Shown here one piece after another: positions 24,554 to 33,189 of a stretch of DNA of 64,000 bases. A model generated the notes under the pieces. It saw only the letters and a program-made list of their open reading frames with translations. It was not told the DNA's origin and ran no database searches. Position 1 is the stretch's first letter. Each line of letters starts with the position of its first letter. The DNA is from Flavobacteriales bacterium (GTDB taxonomy: Bacteria; Bacteroidota; Bacteroidia; Flavobacteriales_G; Salibacteraceae). The stretch spans positions 1 to 64,000 of the forward strand of contig JAGQYO010000011.1 of NCBI GenBank assembly GCA_020435995.1, written 5' to 3'. A program made the position numbers and the translations under genes.

Positions 24554-25273
24554 ATGACCTCCCTCGTAGATATTAGGATGTTGTTTGAAAATCAAGGTGG
24601 CGTATTTCTCTCGTCACCTTCGGTAATAGCTCAAAAAATAGCTAATATCAAGGCATTCGTTTTTGACTGGGATGGGGTTTTTAATGATGGGAGAAAAGGA
24701 GGGATAAACGCGAGTGATTTCTCAGAAATAGATTCCATGGGAGTGAATATGCTCCGATTTTCATCTTGGTTGACCCAGAACAAAACGCTGCCTATTTGTG
24801 CCATTTTAACTGGGGCCGACAACAAAATCGCGAACGAGTTTGGCGTAAGAGAAAAATTTCAAAAGGTTTACTTCAAAGTTTTGGATAAAAACAAGGCCTT
24901 AGATCATTTGTTAGCCGATCATGGGTTTAAGGCGCACGAAGTTGCTTTTTTCTTTGATGATATACTGGATATGGGTGTTGCACAAAGATGTGGACTCAAT
25001 GTATTTATATCATCTCCTGGAAAAGTAATGCTTACCGAATTTGTGAAAAACGGCAGGGCAGATTACATAACTCGCATGTCCGGAGGCGAGCATGGTGTAA
25101 GAGAGGCCTGTGAGCTACTAATCGCGTTGGGTAACAATTACGAAGAAGTAATTGAAAGGAGATTTAAATTTGACCAATCTTATCAATCCTATTTAAAAGA
25201 AAGACAAGGCGGAAGCACTGGTTTTTACACCCTGAGCAGCCAAGGCCTGATAACAGAACACCACGTAGAATAA
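24554..25273 (+). CDS. kdsC: KdsC-like HAD phosphatase (Kdo-8-phosphate phosphatase)
   Basis: A 239-residue HAD enzyme of the small KdsC/YrbI class, expected to dephosphorylate Kdo-8-P. Nucleophile motif FDWDGVFNDG with D38 and D40, motif II ILTGADNKI (Thr), motif III Lys in VLDKNKA and motif IV FFDDILDMGVAQRCG are all present and in KdsC order. It is longer than the usual 170-190 residues, with about 30 extra residues at the N-terminus and a 40-residue C-terminal tail. It starts 1 base after the fusion gene, so it is translationally linked to it. The substrate assignment rests on the locus; divergence from classical KdsC leaves some doubt. Confidence 0.82.
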   Translation: MTSLVDIRMLFENQGGVFLSSPSVIAQKIANIKAFVFDWDGVFNDGRKGGINASDFSEIDSMGVNMLRFSSWLTQNKTLPICAILTGADNKIANEFGVREKFQKVYFKVLDKNKALDHLLADHGFKAHEVAFFFDDILDMGVAQRCGLNVFISSPGKVMLTEFVKNGRADYITRMSGGEHGVREACELLIALGNNYEEVIERRFKFDQSYQSYLKERQGGSTGFYTLSSQGLITEHHVE

Positions 25274-25284
25274 AACAAACACCT

Positions 25285-26166
25285 GTGATAGAATACGATC
25301 CCCATAGTTGGTATAAACTGATTTTCAATAAGGACAGCAAGAATATCTTCAAACAATTATGGCCCCCGATGCTTATGTTGTTGATTTATACGAGTGGCGT
25401 TGTTGTTCTCTTTAACGAATTATACACATTTCACTACCCAGGCTCTACTGCGGTTCACTCATTATTAGGAATTATTTTAGGTCTTTTCTTGGTATTTAGA
25501 ACCAATACGGCCTACGACAGATGGTGGGAAGGACGAAAAATGTGGGGACAACTCGTGAATATCTGCCGGAATTTCGCATTCAAATTGAACACCATGCTGG
25601 GCGAGGAGAACGAAAAAGACAAAGTTTTTTTTGCACAGATGATTTCAAATTTTGTTTTTGCGATGAAGGAGCATCTCAGAGAAGGAGTGATTGAATCTGA
25701 AATTCAGGAAATAGAATCGGGAAATCTTAAGGCAGAATTGGCCACTAAAGCACACCAACCACTTTATATAATGGATGCCATGTATGCCAAACTAATGGAA
25801 TTGAATAAAAAAGGGATAATTACAGGTGAACAGCTCATTGTACTTGACCAAGAGGGTAGGGAATTTATGAATGTGATAGGAGGATGTGAGCGTATTAAAA
25901 ACACGCCAATTCCATACTCTTATAATATGTTCATTAAGAAATTTATTTTCTTGTATTCAGTTACACTTCCATTTGGAATTATGAATATCACACAGTATTG
26001 GACTATTCCTATTGTAATAGCTATGTTTTACCTTTTGGTGAGCACCGAGCTAATTGCAGAGGAAATAGAGGACCCATTCGGAACTGATGAAAATGACCTT
26101 CCCACAGATGCACTCAGCATTAAAATCAGGAACAATGTTGAGGAGACCTTGTTGCGAAAAGTTTAA
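25285..26166 (+). CDS. bestrophin-family chloride channel (UPF0187)
   Basis: A 293-residue membrane protein with four hydrophobic segments (about residues 25-45, 50-68, 210-230, 238-258) and the bestrophin signature FRTNTAYDRWWEGRKMWG. Late motifs EEIEDPFG and LPTDALS are also typical. Bacterial members form pentameric ion channels; in bacteria the ion and role are poorly defined. The start is GTG, 11 bases after the KdsC-like gene, so it ends the kdsB-kdsA operon. A strong hairpin terminator follows. Any functional tie to Kdo synthesis is unclear; it may simply share the transcript. Confidence 0.9.
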   Translation: MIEYDPHSWYKLIFNKDSKNIFKQLWPPMLMLLIYTSGVVVLFNELYTFHYPGSTAVHSLLGIILGLFLVFRTNTAYDRWWEGRKMWGQLVNICRNFAFKLNTMLGEENEKDKVFFAQMISNFVFAMKEHLREGVIESEIQEIESGNLKAELATKAHQPLYIMDAMYAKLMELNKKGIITGEQLIVLDQEGREFMNVIGGCERIKNTPIPYSYNMFIKKFIFLYSVTLPFGIMNITQYWTIPIVIAMFYLLVSTELIAEEIEDPFGTDENDLPTDALSIKIRNNVEETLLRKV

Positions 26167-26190
26167 ATAGCATATCAATATATAACGCAT

Positions 26191-26226
26191 AAAAAAGGGG
26201 GAGCTACAATTGTAGCTCCCCTTTTT
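26191..26226. terminator. bidirectional intrinsic terminator
   Basis: GGGGAGCTAC (26198-26207) pairs with GTAGCTCCCC (26212-26221) around AATT. A-rich sequence precedes it and T5 follows, so it can end transcription from either side. It separates the Kdo/bestrophin operon (plus strand) from the convergent lipoprotein gene. Confidence 0.88.
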
Positions 26227-26246
26227 ATAAAGAAAGTGTGTTGGGC

Positions 26247-27359
26247 TTATATTCTCGCGCCGGCTCCGTATGATTGAAACTCGCCATTGTCATTAAATAT
26301 GAAGTGCATGATGGCATCTCCTGTTACGATTAAATAATAGGTTTCTTGTTCAGCAGCATCATAATACACGTAAACATTGGACAACTGGTTCAACTGTTTT
26401 AGTGGTCCAAAAGAAGAACTTGACTCAGTTCCTTTTTTATCTACGTGGTAATAGGAGACTGTACCACCTGCGGCAATTTTATATACACCAGCCCCAATTG
26501 TGCCGTCATTCCAAGTATCCACGAATTTGTATTCGCCAGCTATACTCGATAAAGTGCTGCTTGTTATTTTGTATGCCAACGCAAACCCTTTTCCTGTACC
26601 TAGGTCGATGAGGAAAACAGACTCAGCACCTGCTACGTAGGCATATCCACTAACAGTCGCACCGTCGAGGGTGACATTTACATGTCCTTTTTTGCTACTG
26701 TGAAATGACCATGCTCCGCTATAATCGGCAGTAGAAGCCACTTTAGGGAATAAATTAGGTATTTGATCTACGGTTTCAGGGTCAATTACATCGTAATCTC
26801 CCGAGCCTCCGCTTGCGGCATCGTTTAGGTGGATTTTACCATCTGTGGTTGCCGTGAAAATGCCCCATTCTTTATAGGCCATACTTCCGTTAATGGGCAC
26901 GTTTCCCATTCTAACATATATATAGTCGCCAGCTATAAGTGCTTCTTTTCCAGTGTTGTCAATTTCGGAGCTAACGCCAAATGATATTTGATTTGCGCTA
27001 TTTCCAGAAGGAAAATTTGATGCGATAATCTTGTCATCTAGCTCAACCGCGTAAAAGGATTCACCTCCAGCTTTGGCAGCGTAGAGTCCTTTTGCCTTCG
27101 ATTCGTTTACTACGTAAGAGCCCGATTCTGATTTACCTGTGGTCTCATTATGCAATTTGTAGGTCTTTTTTGATTGATTAATTTCAAACGTCATTAAATC
27201 CCCATAGGAAGCTGAACCTGAATAGTTGTTGGTAATCTCAGGTGTTGGTGCTAGTACTGGAGGGGTTGAGGCAGGTGTGGTTTCTTCATCTTTTTTACAT
27301 CCGTAAAATACGATTGCTGAGAACAGCAATGCAGGTAATAATCTCTTTAATACATCCAT
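26247..27359 (-). CDS. lipoprotein with two-fold internal repeat, unknown function
   Basis: A 370-residue lipoprotein: signal (residues 1-19) and lipobox FYGC with Cys20, then a Thr/Pro-rich linker (EETTPASTPPVLAPTPE) and a beta-rich domain. Two halves of about 160-170 residues appear duplicated: one begins NNYSGSASYGD (about residue 45), the other DYSGAWSF (about 210), and each later contains an AG-[DE]-Y-x-[YF]-V strand (IAGDYIYV, IAGEYKFV) followed by a Gly-rich turn. The matches are weak and judged by eye. I do not recognise a named family. It is a single-gene unit facing the terminator at 26191-26226. Confidence 0.7.
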   Translation of the reverse strand: MDVLKRLLPALLFSAIVFYGCKKDEETTPASTPPVLAPTPEITNNYSGSASYGDLMTFEINQSKKTYKLHNETTGKSESGSYVVNESKAKGLYAAKAGGESFYAVELDDKIIASNFPSGNSANQISFGVSSEIDNTGKEALIAGDYIYVRMGNVPINGSMAYKEWGIFTATTDGKIHLNDAASGGSGDYDVIDPETVDQIPNLFPKVASTADYSGAWSFHSSKKGHVNVTLDGATVSGYAYVAGAESVFLIDLGTGKGFALAYKITSSTLSSIAGEYKFVDTWNDGTIGAGVYKIAAGGTVSYYHVDKKGTESSSSFGPLKQLNQLSNVYVYYDAAEQETYYLIVTGDAIMHFIFNDNGEFQSYGAGARI

Positions 27360-27416
27360 AGTTTTTAGTTTTTAAATTTTGACGAGTATAACTATCAATA
27401 AAAAAACTAAAAATGA

Positions 27417-27445
27417 TTGACATCATTTATAAATATGATGGTCAA
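27417..27445 (-). terminator. hairpin after the LRR gene
   Basis: TTGACATCAT (27417-27426) pairs with ATGAT-G-GTCAA (27435-27445), with one bulged base and an 8-base AT loop. It starts immediately after the LRR gene stop. On the minus strand a T-rich run follows, so it may be a weak terminator. The AT-rich stem makes this uncertain. Confidence 0.45.
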
Positions 27446-28051
27446 TTAATAGCACTTACAATCGTATGAGAAATGCATTTTGGCCTTGGGCACGTAGTCT
27501 TGAATTATTTCTTGGTCCTCTTGTTTTATTGCGTTAACTCTAAAGTCGGCTTCTTTCAAATTGGTTAAGTCTTCAAATTCCCTTGGCATTTCTGCCAAGT
27601 CATTGCTCCAAACATCAAGGTATTCGAGTTGAGTTAGTTTGCCTATTTCTGGGTTTAATTCTATCAATAGGTTTTCTCCCACTTGAAGTCGTTTTAAATT
27701 AGAAAGTTGTCCAATTTCATCGGGGAGTACCATAAGTTGATTTTTACTCAACACCAGCACTTGTAAGTGACCAAAAGAGCCAATTCGGGCGTCGAGGGAA
27801 TCGATTTTATTTTTGGCTAGGTTGAGCGATTGAAGGTTGACCAATTTTTCTATATCTGCTGGAAGCCTCTTTAATTTTTGTTTTTTAAGCTCAAGTTTAA
27901 TAACGGCCTCTGGATTTGCCAATGCTACTTCCATGGAGGTACAAGGTTCTAAAACCTCCAATTCCTCTACCGACAAAAGCTGGCCTTGTCCTACCAGAGG
28001 CAACAACACAGCTAAAAAGCTAAAGTAAATTAAGGCACTTGTTTTTGTCAA
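27446..28051 (-). CDS. leucine-rich-repeat protein, secreted
   Basis: A 201-residue protein with a signal peptide (residues about 6-22, ending GQGQ) and four to five LRR units of 23 residues, for example LVNLQSLNLAKNKIDSLD, FGHLQVLVLSKNQLMVLP, LSNLKRLQVGENLLIEL and LTQLEYLDVWSNDLAEMP. It should act in the periplasm or on the surface as a protein-binding scaffold. The start is TTG at 28051: the signal peptide begins there and there is no ATG until well inside. The first 32 bases lie inside the ribF gene, so it is translationally coupled to ribF. No obvious functional link to flavin synthesis. Confidence 0.83.
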   Translation of the reverse strand: MTKTSALIYFSFLAVLLPLVGQGQLLSVEELEVLEPCTSMEVALANPEAVIKLELKKQKLKRLPADIEKLVNLQSLNLAKNKIDSLDARIGSFGHLQVLVLSKNQLMVLPDEIGQLSNLKRLQVGENLLIELNPEIGKLTQLEYLDVWSNDLAEMPREFEDLTNLKEADFRVNAIKQEDQEIIQDYVPKAKMHFSYDCKCY

Positions 28052-28946
28052 TTTCTAATTGTTTTTGAAGTAAGTGAACGTCATCAAATTTTTTCTCATC
28101 GCGAATTTTTTCAACAAACTCTACAACGATGTTTTCTCCATAAATCGTATTATCAAAGTCAAAGATATTGACTTCTATGGTTTTTTTAGACACATTATGA
28201 ATTGTGGGCCTTTTTCCAATATTGAGCATCCCTTTGAATTTATCGTTGTTGCGAAACACATATACTGCATACGCTCCCACTGGAGGAATCAGTTTGTGGT
28301 GGTTTTTTACAAAGATGTTAGCTGTGGGGAACCCGAGTGTGCGACCCAATTGATCACCTTCAACCACCTCTCCCATAAGTTGATAGTGATACCCTAGGAA
28401 GGTATTAGCCTTTCCTATGTCGCCTTCTTGAATAGCAGTTCTCACTTTGGTTGAGCTTACATTAATGCTTTCTATTTCTAATGCAGGTTGCTTTTCAAGC
28501 TCAAAGGAGTAGAGTGTAGCCAGTTCGTTCAATTCTTGAAATGAGCCTTCTCTATTTCTTCCAAAATGATGATCGTGACCGGTAATCAAAACTTTTGTGT
28601 TCAACTTGTTCACCAAAATATCTCTAACAAATTCGGTAGAAGAAAGCCTAGAAAATTCTCTTGTAAATGGATGAATAATTAAGTGATCGATGCCAGTCTT
28701 GTCCAATAGTTCAATTTTCTCTTCCTGGGTGTTGAGCATTTTTAGGTCATTATTTTCAGGATAAAGCACCAATCTTGGATGTGGGTGAAAGGTGAGTAAC
28801 ACACTTTCTCCGTTAATTTTTTTGGCCTGTTTTATCAGATTTTGTAACACGATTTTGTGCCCTAGATGAACGCCGTCGAATGTTCCAATGGTAAGGGCTA
28901 TATTTTGGCGAGTTTCGAACTCATCAATTCCAAAGTGTACTTTCAC
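28020..28946 (-). CDS. ribF: bifunctional riboflavin kinase / FAD synthetase
   Basis: A 308-residue enzyme making FMN and FAD. The N-terminal FMN adenylyltransferase carries GTFDGVHLGHKIVL (nucleotide-binding HxGH motif at about 23-31) and SSTKVR. The C-terminal riboflavin kinase carries GRTLGFPTANI and MLNIGKRPTI with a final VEFVEKIRDEKKFD. The start is GTG at 28946. It is the first gene of a minus-strand unit that continues into the LRR gene, which overlaps its 3' end by 32 bases. Confidence 0.95.
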   Translation of the reverse strand: MKVHFGIDEFETRQNIALTIGTFDGVHLGHKIVLQNLIKQAKKINGESVLLTFHPHPRLVLYPENNDLKMLNTQEEKIELLDKTGIDHLIIHPFTREFSRLSSTEFVRDILVNKLNTKVLITGHDHHFGRNREGSFQELNELATLYSFELEKQPALEIESINVSSTKVRTAIQEGDIGKANTFLGYHYQLMGEVVEGDQLGRTLGFPTANIFVKNHHKLIPPVGAYAVYVFRNNDKFKGMLNIGKRPTIHNVSKKTIEVNIFDFDNTIYGENIVVEFVEKIRDEKKFDDVHLLQKQLEIDKNKCLNLL

Positions 28947-29094
28947 AGAATTAAGTAATATTTATAAACTAAAATAATATCGCAATAGCTTGATTTGTAA
29001 AGTATTAAAAGGAGTGTTAACAAGCCTGTGAATAAGGTCAAAAGTAGCTTTTTTAATTTACGATGGCTATGCCAAAACTCTATACAAAAAAACA

Positions 29095-29102
29095 TACATT
29101 TG
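29095..29102 (+). promoter_or_regulatory. -7 promoter element for atpD
   Basis: TACATTTG matches TAnnTTTG and lies 45 bases before the atpD ATG. No good -33 TTG is seen at the expected distance. The remainder of the 200-base divergent region between ribF and atpD shows nothing else that I can name. Confidence 0.4.
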
Positions 29103-29126
29103 CAGCCAAATTTTGAGTACCCTTAA

Positions 29127-30653
<1,527 letters not shown>

Positions 30654-30665
30654 AAAATAGAGGTG

Positions 30666-30899
30666 ATGAACGTCGAAATTTTAACTGCAGACAAAAGCCT
30701 TTACACAGGCGAGGTAGATATGGCTACATTTCCAGGAGCTGATGGCTCGTTTGGTGTGCTCAACAACCATGCTCCTATGATTGCTTCTTTGAAAGCGGGT
30801 ACCATCATATTAAAGAGTGGGCAGCAAGAAGAAAAAATTGAAGTGAAGGGCGGAGTAGTGGAAGTGCTTCACAGCAAGGTAATTGTTCTTGCGGAGTAA
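30666..30899 (+). CDS. atpC: ATP synthase F1 subunit epsilon, short form
   Basis: A 77-residue protein covering only the N-terminal beta-sandwich of subunit epsilon (VEILTADKSLYTGEVDMATFPGADGSFGVLNNHAPM read in parts). The two C-terminal helices that inhibit ATP hydrolysis in other bacteria (total about 130 residues) are absent; the short form is usual in Bacteroidota. The frame is open to a GTG at 30663 but the ATG at 30666 is preferred. It is directly followed by a strong terminator. Confidence 0.94.
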   Translation: MNVEILTADKSLYTGEVDMATFPGADGSFGVLNNHAPMIASLKAGTIILKSGQQEEKIEVKGGVVEVLHSKVIVLAE

Positions 30900-30938
30900 T
30901 TGTTTTTAGATAATAATTGATTCGAATTCCGTAGGAAT

Positions 30939-30966
30939 AAAAAAAGGCGCCATTGGCGCCTTTTTT
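30939..30966. terminator. intrinsic terminator after atpDC
   Basis: GGCGCC (30946-30951) pairs with GGCGCC (30955-30960) around ATT, flanked by A-run and T6, so it works in both directions. It ends the atpDC transcript and faces the convergent membrane-protein gene. Confidence 0.88.
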
Positions 30967-31047
30967 ATTTTGTGATAGTTCAGATTGTAATGCGAACTAG
31001 TGATTTTTATATTGGTGTTAGCTAAAGAATTCTTACATAGGAAGTTT

Positions 31048-31464
31048 TTAACCTCCCCTCTTCCCAGCCAACTTCCAAGCTATTAATGCCATTGGAATGT
31101 AAGCCAAAGTGACGTCTACCACCGAAAACCAAGTAGGGCCAGGCAACATGTAGTTAATCATAATTCCACCCAATAAAAAGAAACCTCCAATGCCGAGGGC
31201 AAATTTCATTTGGTGAGAAGCGGCCAACAAAACAGTAACCAATGCGCCAGTAAAAGTGCCTAGTGCATGTGCCGCAAATGGCATGATAAAATTTTTGGTA
31301 GGGAAGGTAGGCATAGCCGCCTTGAGGCTTTCCATATCGTTAGGGTCAACCCCTTCTGGTAATGGAATTACACTTCCACTTATACTTATTAGAAAACCAT
31401 TTACTACGTTTCCTACTACCAAACCAGCTACTACAGCCAGCACATTTCTTAAAATCGGATTCAT
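31048..31464 (-). CDS. small four-helix membrane protein, unknown function
   Basis: A 138-residue protein with four hydrophobic segments (about residues 5-28, 60-80, 86-106, 113-132), one conserved-looking loop PLPEGVDPNDMESLKAAMPTFP between helices 1 and 2, and a basic C-terminus. I recognise it as a type of small membrane protein seen in Bacteroidota, but no function is known to me. It is a single gene on the minus strand; a G-rich tract and a 7-base inverted repeat lie just upstream. Confidence 0.7.
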   Translation of the reverse strand: MNPILRNVLAVVAGLVVGNVVNGFLISISGSVIPLPEGVDPNDMESLKAAMPTFPTKNFIMPFAAHALGTFTGALVTVLLAASHQMKFALGIGGFFLLGGIMINYMLPGPTWFSVVDVTLAYIPMALIAWKLAGKRGG

Positions 31465-31503
31465 GCCTCAAAATTTTGCAACCAAATTAAGAAAGATTTG
31501 TTA

Positions 31504-31535
31504 GGGTTGGGTTAGATGTTGGGTTGGTTGTAGGG
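31504..31535 (+). other. G-rich tract with potential G-quadruplex
   Basis: Four GGG runs (31504-06, 31509-11, 31521-23, 31533-35) are separated by loops of 2, 9 and 9 bases, meeting the loose G-quadruplex pattern. The surrounding 31500-31550 is made almost only of G and T with repeated GGTT units. It lies between the MazG-like gene stop and the start of the small membrane-protein gene. Confidence 0.45.
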
Positions 31536-31549
31536 TTATTTGTTGGTTG

Positions 31550-31570
31550 TTGAACAGTTCGCTTGTTCAA
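31550..31570. repeat. 7-bp inverted repeat
   Basis: TTGAACA (31550-31556) and TGTTCAA (31564-31570) are perfect reverse complements around a 7-base spacer, in the gap just downstream of the MazG-like gene. No T-run follows on the minus strand, so it is more like a protein-binding palindrome than a terminator. Confidence 0.4.
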
Positions 31571-31587
31571 ACATAGCTCCCGCGACC

Positions 31588-31914
31588 TTATCTCAATTTC
31601 TCGTTATCCTTATGCCTATCCTTATCGCGTTTGGTTTTGTTGTCCATTCGTTTTTTAAAGGCTTCGGTGAGGTCCACGCCCGTTTGGTTGGCGAGGCAGA
31701 TCAGCACAAAAAGTACATCCGCAAATTCTTCACCGAGGTCTTTGTCTTTGTCCGATTCTTTTTCGCTTTGTTCGCCATAGCGTCGCGCAATTATTCTAGC
31801 AACTTCGCCCACTTCTTCGGTAAGTTGCGCCATATTGGTGAGCTCATTAAAATAGCGAACACCTACAGTTTTAATCCAATCGTCAACTTCCTTTTGTGCT
31901 TCCTCAAGTGTCAT
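31588..31914 (-). CDS. MazG-like nucleotide pyrophosphohydrolase
   Basis: A 108-residue all-alpha NTP pyrophosphatase of the short MazG type. Metal-binding acids are in EEVGEVARIIARRYG (E-x-x-E) and in EEFADVLFVLICLANQTGVDL (E-x-x-D). The middle part is very lysine- and acid-rich (GEQSEKESDKDKDLGEE). It would hydrolyse non-canonical NTPs in the cytoplasm. It begins 8 bases after the dtd stop, so it is co-transcribed with dtd. Confidence 0.9.
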   Translation of the reverse strand: MTLEEAQKEVDDWIKTVGVRYFNELTNMAQLTEEVGEVARIIARRYGEQSEKESDKDKDLGEEFADVLFVLICLANQTGVDLTEAFKKRMDNKTKRDKDRHKDNEKLR

Positions 31915-31922
31915 AGCGAACT

Positions 31923-32375
31923 TTATTCTTTGTTTTTAGAGTCGATAAAGATAGTCACCGGACCCGAGTTGACGAGCGAGATATCCATCATGGCTCCAAA
32001 CTCGCCAGTTTGTATGGTTTTTCCCAAATCTTTTTCAAGTTGTACTATCATATTTTCGTAAAGCGGAATAGCTTGTTCTGGTCGCGCAGCTTTAATAAAC
32101 GATGGCCGATTGCCTTTTTTGGTTTTTGCATGCAGGGTAAATTGTGATACCAGTAGAATGTCGCCTTCTACCTCTTTGATATCGCGGTTCATGTTGCCGT
32201 TTTCATCTGCAAAAATCCGAAGTTGAACTATCTTTTTACTCAGCCATTCTAGGTCTTCTTGGGTGTCTGCTTCTTCAATTCCTAGCAGCACCAGCATCCC
32301 ATGGCCGATCTTTCCAACAAGTTGATTGCTAGTGGTTACCGAAGCGGAAGAAGTACGTTGTATGATGACTCGCAA
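31923..32375 (-). CDS. dtd: D-aminoacyl-tRNA deacylase
   Basis: A 150-residue enzyme that frees tRNA from wrongly attached D-amino acids. Characteristic motifs: MRVIIQRTSSASV start, LVLLGIEEADTQED, LLVSQFTLHAKTKKGNRPSF and the Gly-Pro-containing NSGPVTIFIDSK at the C-terminus. The start must be TTG at 32375, since this gives the standard N-terminus and no ATG is available. It is followed by the MazG-like gene, a second house-cleaning enzyme. Confidence 0.95.
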   Translation of the reverse strand: MRVIIQRTSSASVTTSNQLVGKIGHGMLVLLGIEEADTQEDLEWLSKKIVQLRIFADENGNMNRDIKEVEGDILLVSQFTLHAKTKKGNRPSFIKAARPEQAIPLYENMIVQLEKDLGKTIQTGEFGAMMDISLVNSGPVTIFIDSKNKE

Positions 32376-32413
32376 AGCTCGAATTTTGAATGTTTAATTC
32401 TTAATTTTAAATT

Positions 32414-32461
32414 ATTCAACATTCAACATTCAACATTCAACATTCAACATTCAACATTCAC
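32414..32461. repeat. tandem heptamer repeat ATTCAAC
   Basis: Six perfect head-to-tail copies of ATTCAAC (32414-32455) are followed by an imperfect seventh ending at 32461. The array overlaps the stop codon of the transaldolase gene (32458-32460) and fills the gap before dtd. The 7-base unit is a likely site of replication slippage, so copy number should vary between strains. Confidence 0.9.
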
Positions 32462-33114
32462 TTATTTCCCTTCGCGTAATCCGCCAAAAATTTCTCTAAA
32501 CCAAGATCTGTAAGTGGGTGATTTAAAAGTCCCGTTATGGAAGAAAGTGGACCTGTCATAACATCTGCACCAATTTCTGCACATTTGATCACATGCATGG
32601 TATGGCGAACCGATGCGGCTAAAATTTGTGTTTCAAAAAAGTAATTGTCGTAAATCAATCGGATTTGTGCAATGAGATCCAGTCCATCGGTAGAAACATC
32701 ATCCAACCGGCCAATAAATGGAGACATGTAGGTCGCACCTGCTTTGGCAGCGAGCAAGGCTTGTCCAGCCGAGAATATGAGGGTACAGTTTGTTTTGATT
32801 CCCTTATTTGAGAAATAACGCAAGGCTTTAACTCCGTCTTTGATCATCGGAATTTTAACCACGATATTCTCATGTAAATCAGCTAACGCCTCACCTTCTT
32901 TAATCATTCCGGCATAGTCAGTAGCAATTACTTCGGCACTCACATCACCATCTACTATGTTACAAATGTCAACGTAATGTTTGAGGATGTTATTGGTTCC
33001 AGTAATGCCTTCCTTGGCCATTAGAGATGGGTTGGTGGTAACACCGTCCAATACTCCTAGTTCTTGTGCTTCTTTAATTTGAGCCAAATTGGCCGTATCG
33101 ATAAAAAATTTCAT
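32458..33114 (-). CDS. transaldolase / fructose-6-phosphate aldolase-like protein
   Basis: A 218-residue small transaldolase with the standard signatures: D6, [11 protein letters not shown] (Asn28), Schiff-base Lys87 in [18 protein letters not shown], and IGRLDD. It transfers or splits dihydroxyacetone units in sugar phosphates (sedoheptulose-7-P and glyceraldehyde-3-P or fructose-6-P). It is an intact canonical copy and a useful comparison for the changed active site of the CBS fusion at 23542. Its stop codon lies in the ATTCAAC repeat. A promoter-like pair (minus strand TTTTG/TACCTTTG) precedes it. Confidence 0.93.
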   Translation of the reverse strand: MKFFIDTANLAQIKEAQELGVLDGVTTNPSLMAKEGITGTNNILKHYVDICNIVDGDVSAEVIATDYAGMIKEGEALADLHENIVVKIPMIKDGVKALRYFSNKGIKTNCTLIFSAGQALLAAKAGATYMSPFIGRLDDVSTDGLDLIAQIRLIYDNYFFETQILAASVRHTMHVIKCAEIGADVMTGPLSSITGLLNHPLTDLGLEKFLADYAKGNK

Positions 33115-33141
33115 GGGAATTTCGCTTTTTCAGTAAGCGAG

Positions 33142-33178
33142 CAAAGGTAGGTTTAAGCGCCTTTTTTGCGATACAAAA
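33142..33178 (-). promoter_or_regulatory. promoter for the transaldolase gene
   Basis: On the minus strand TTTTG (33174-33178) and TACCTTTG (33142-33149) match -33 and -7 elements with a 24-base spacing, slightly long. The -7 element lies 27 bases before the ATG. Confidence 0.4.
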
Positions 33179-33189
33179 GCTTTAACAAG

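Noticed and set aside
31540-32061. 173-codon plus-strand open frame opposite the MazG-like and dtd genes
   Set aside because: It is antisense to two clear enzymes and its Phe-rich protein reflects their reverse complement.
32414-32461. Repeats at 32414-32461 as a CRISPR array
   Set aside because: The units are 7 bases head to tail without spacers and there are no cas genes; it is a simple tandem repeat.
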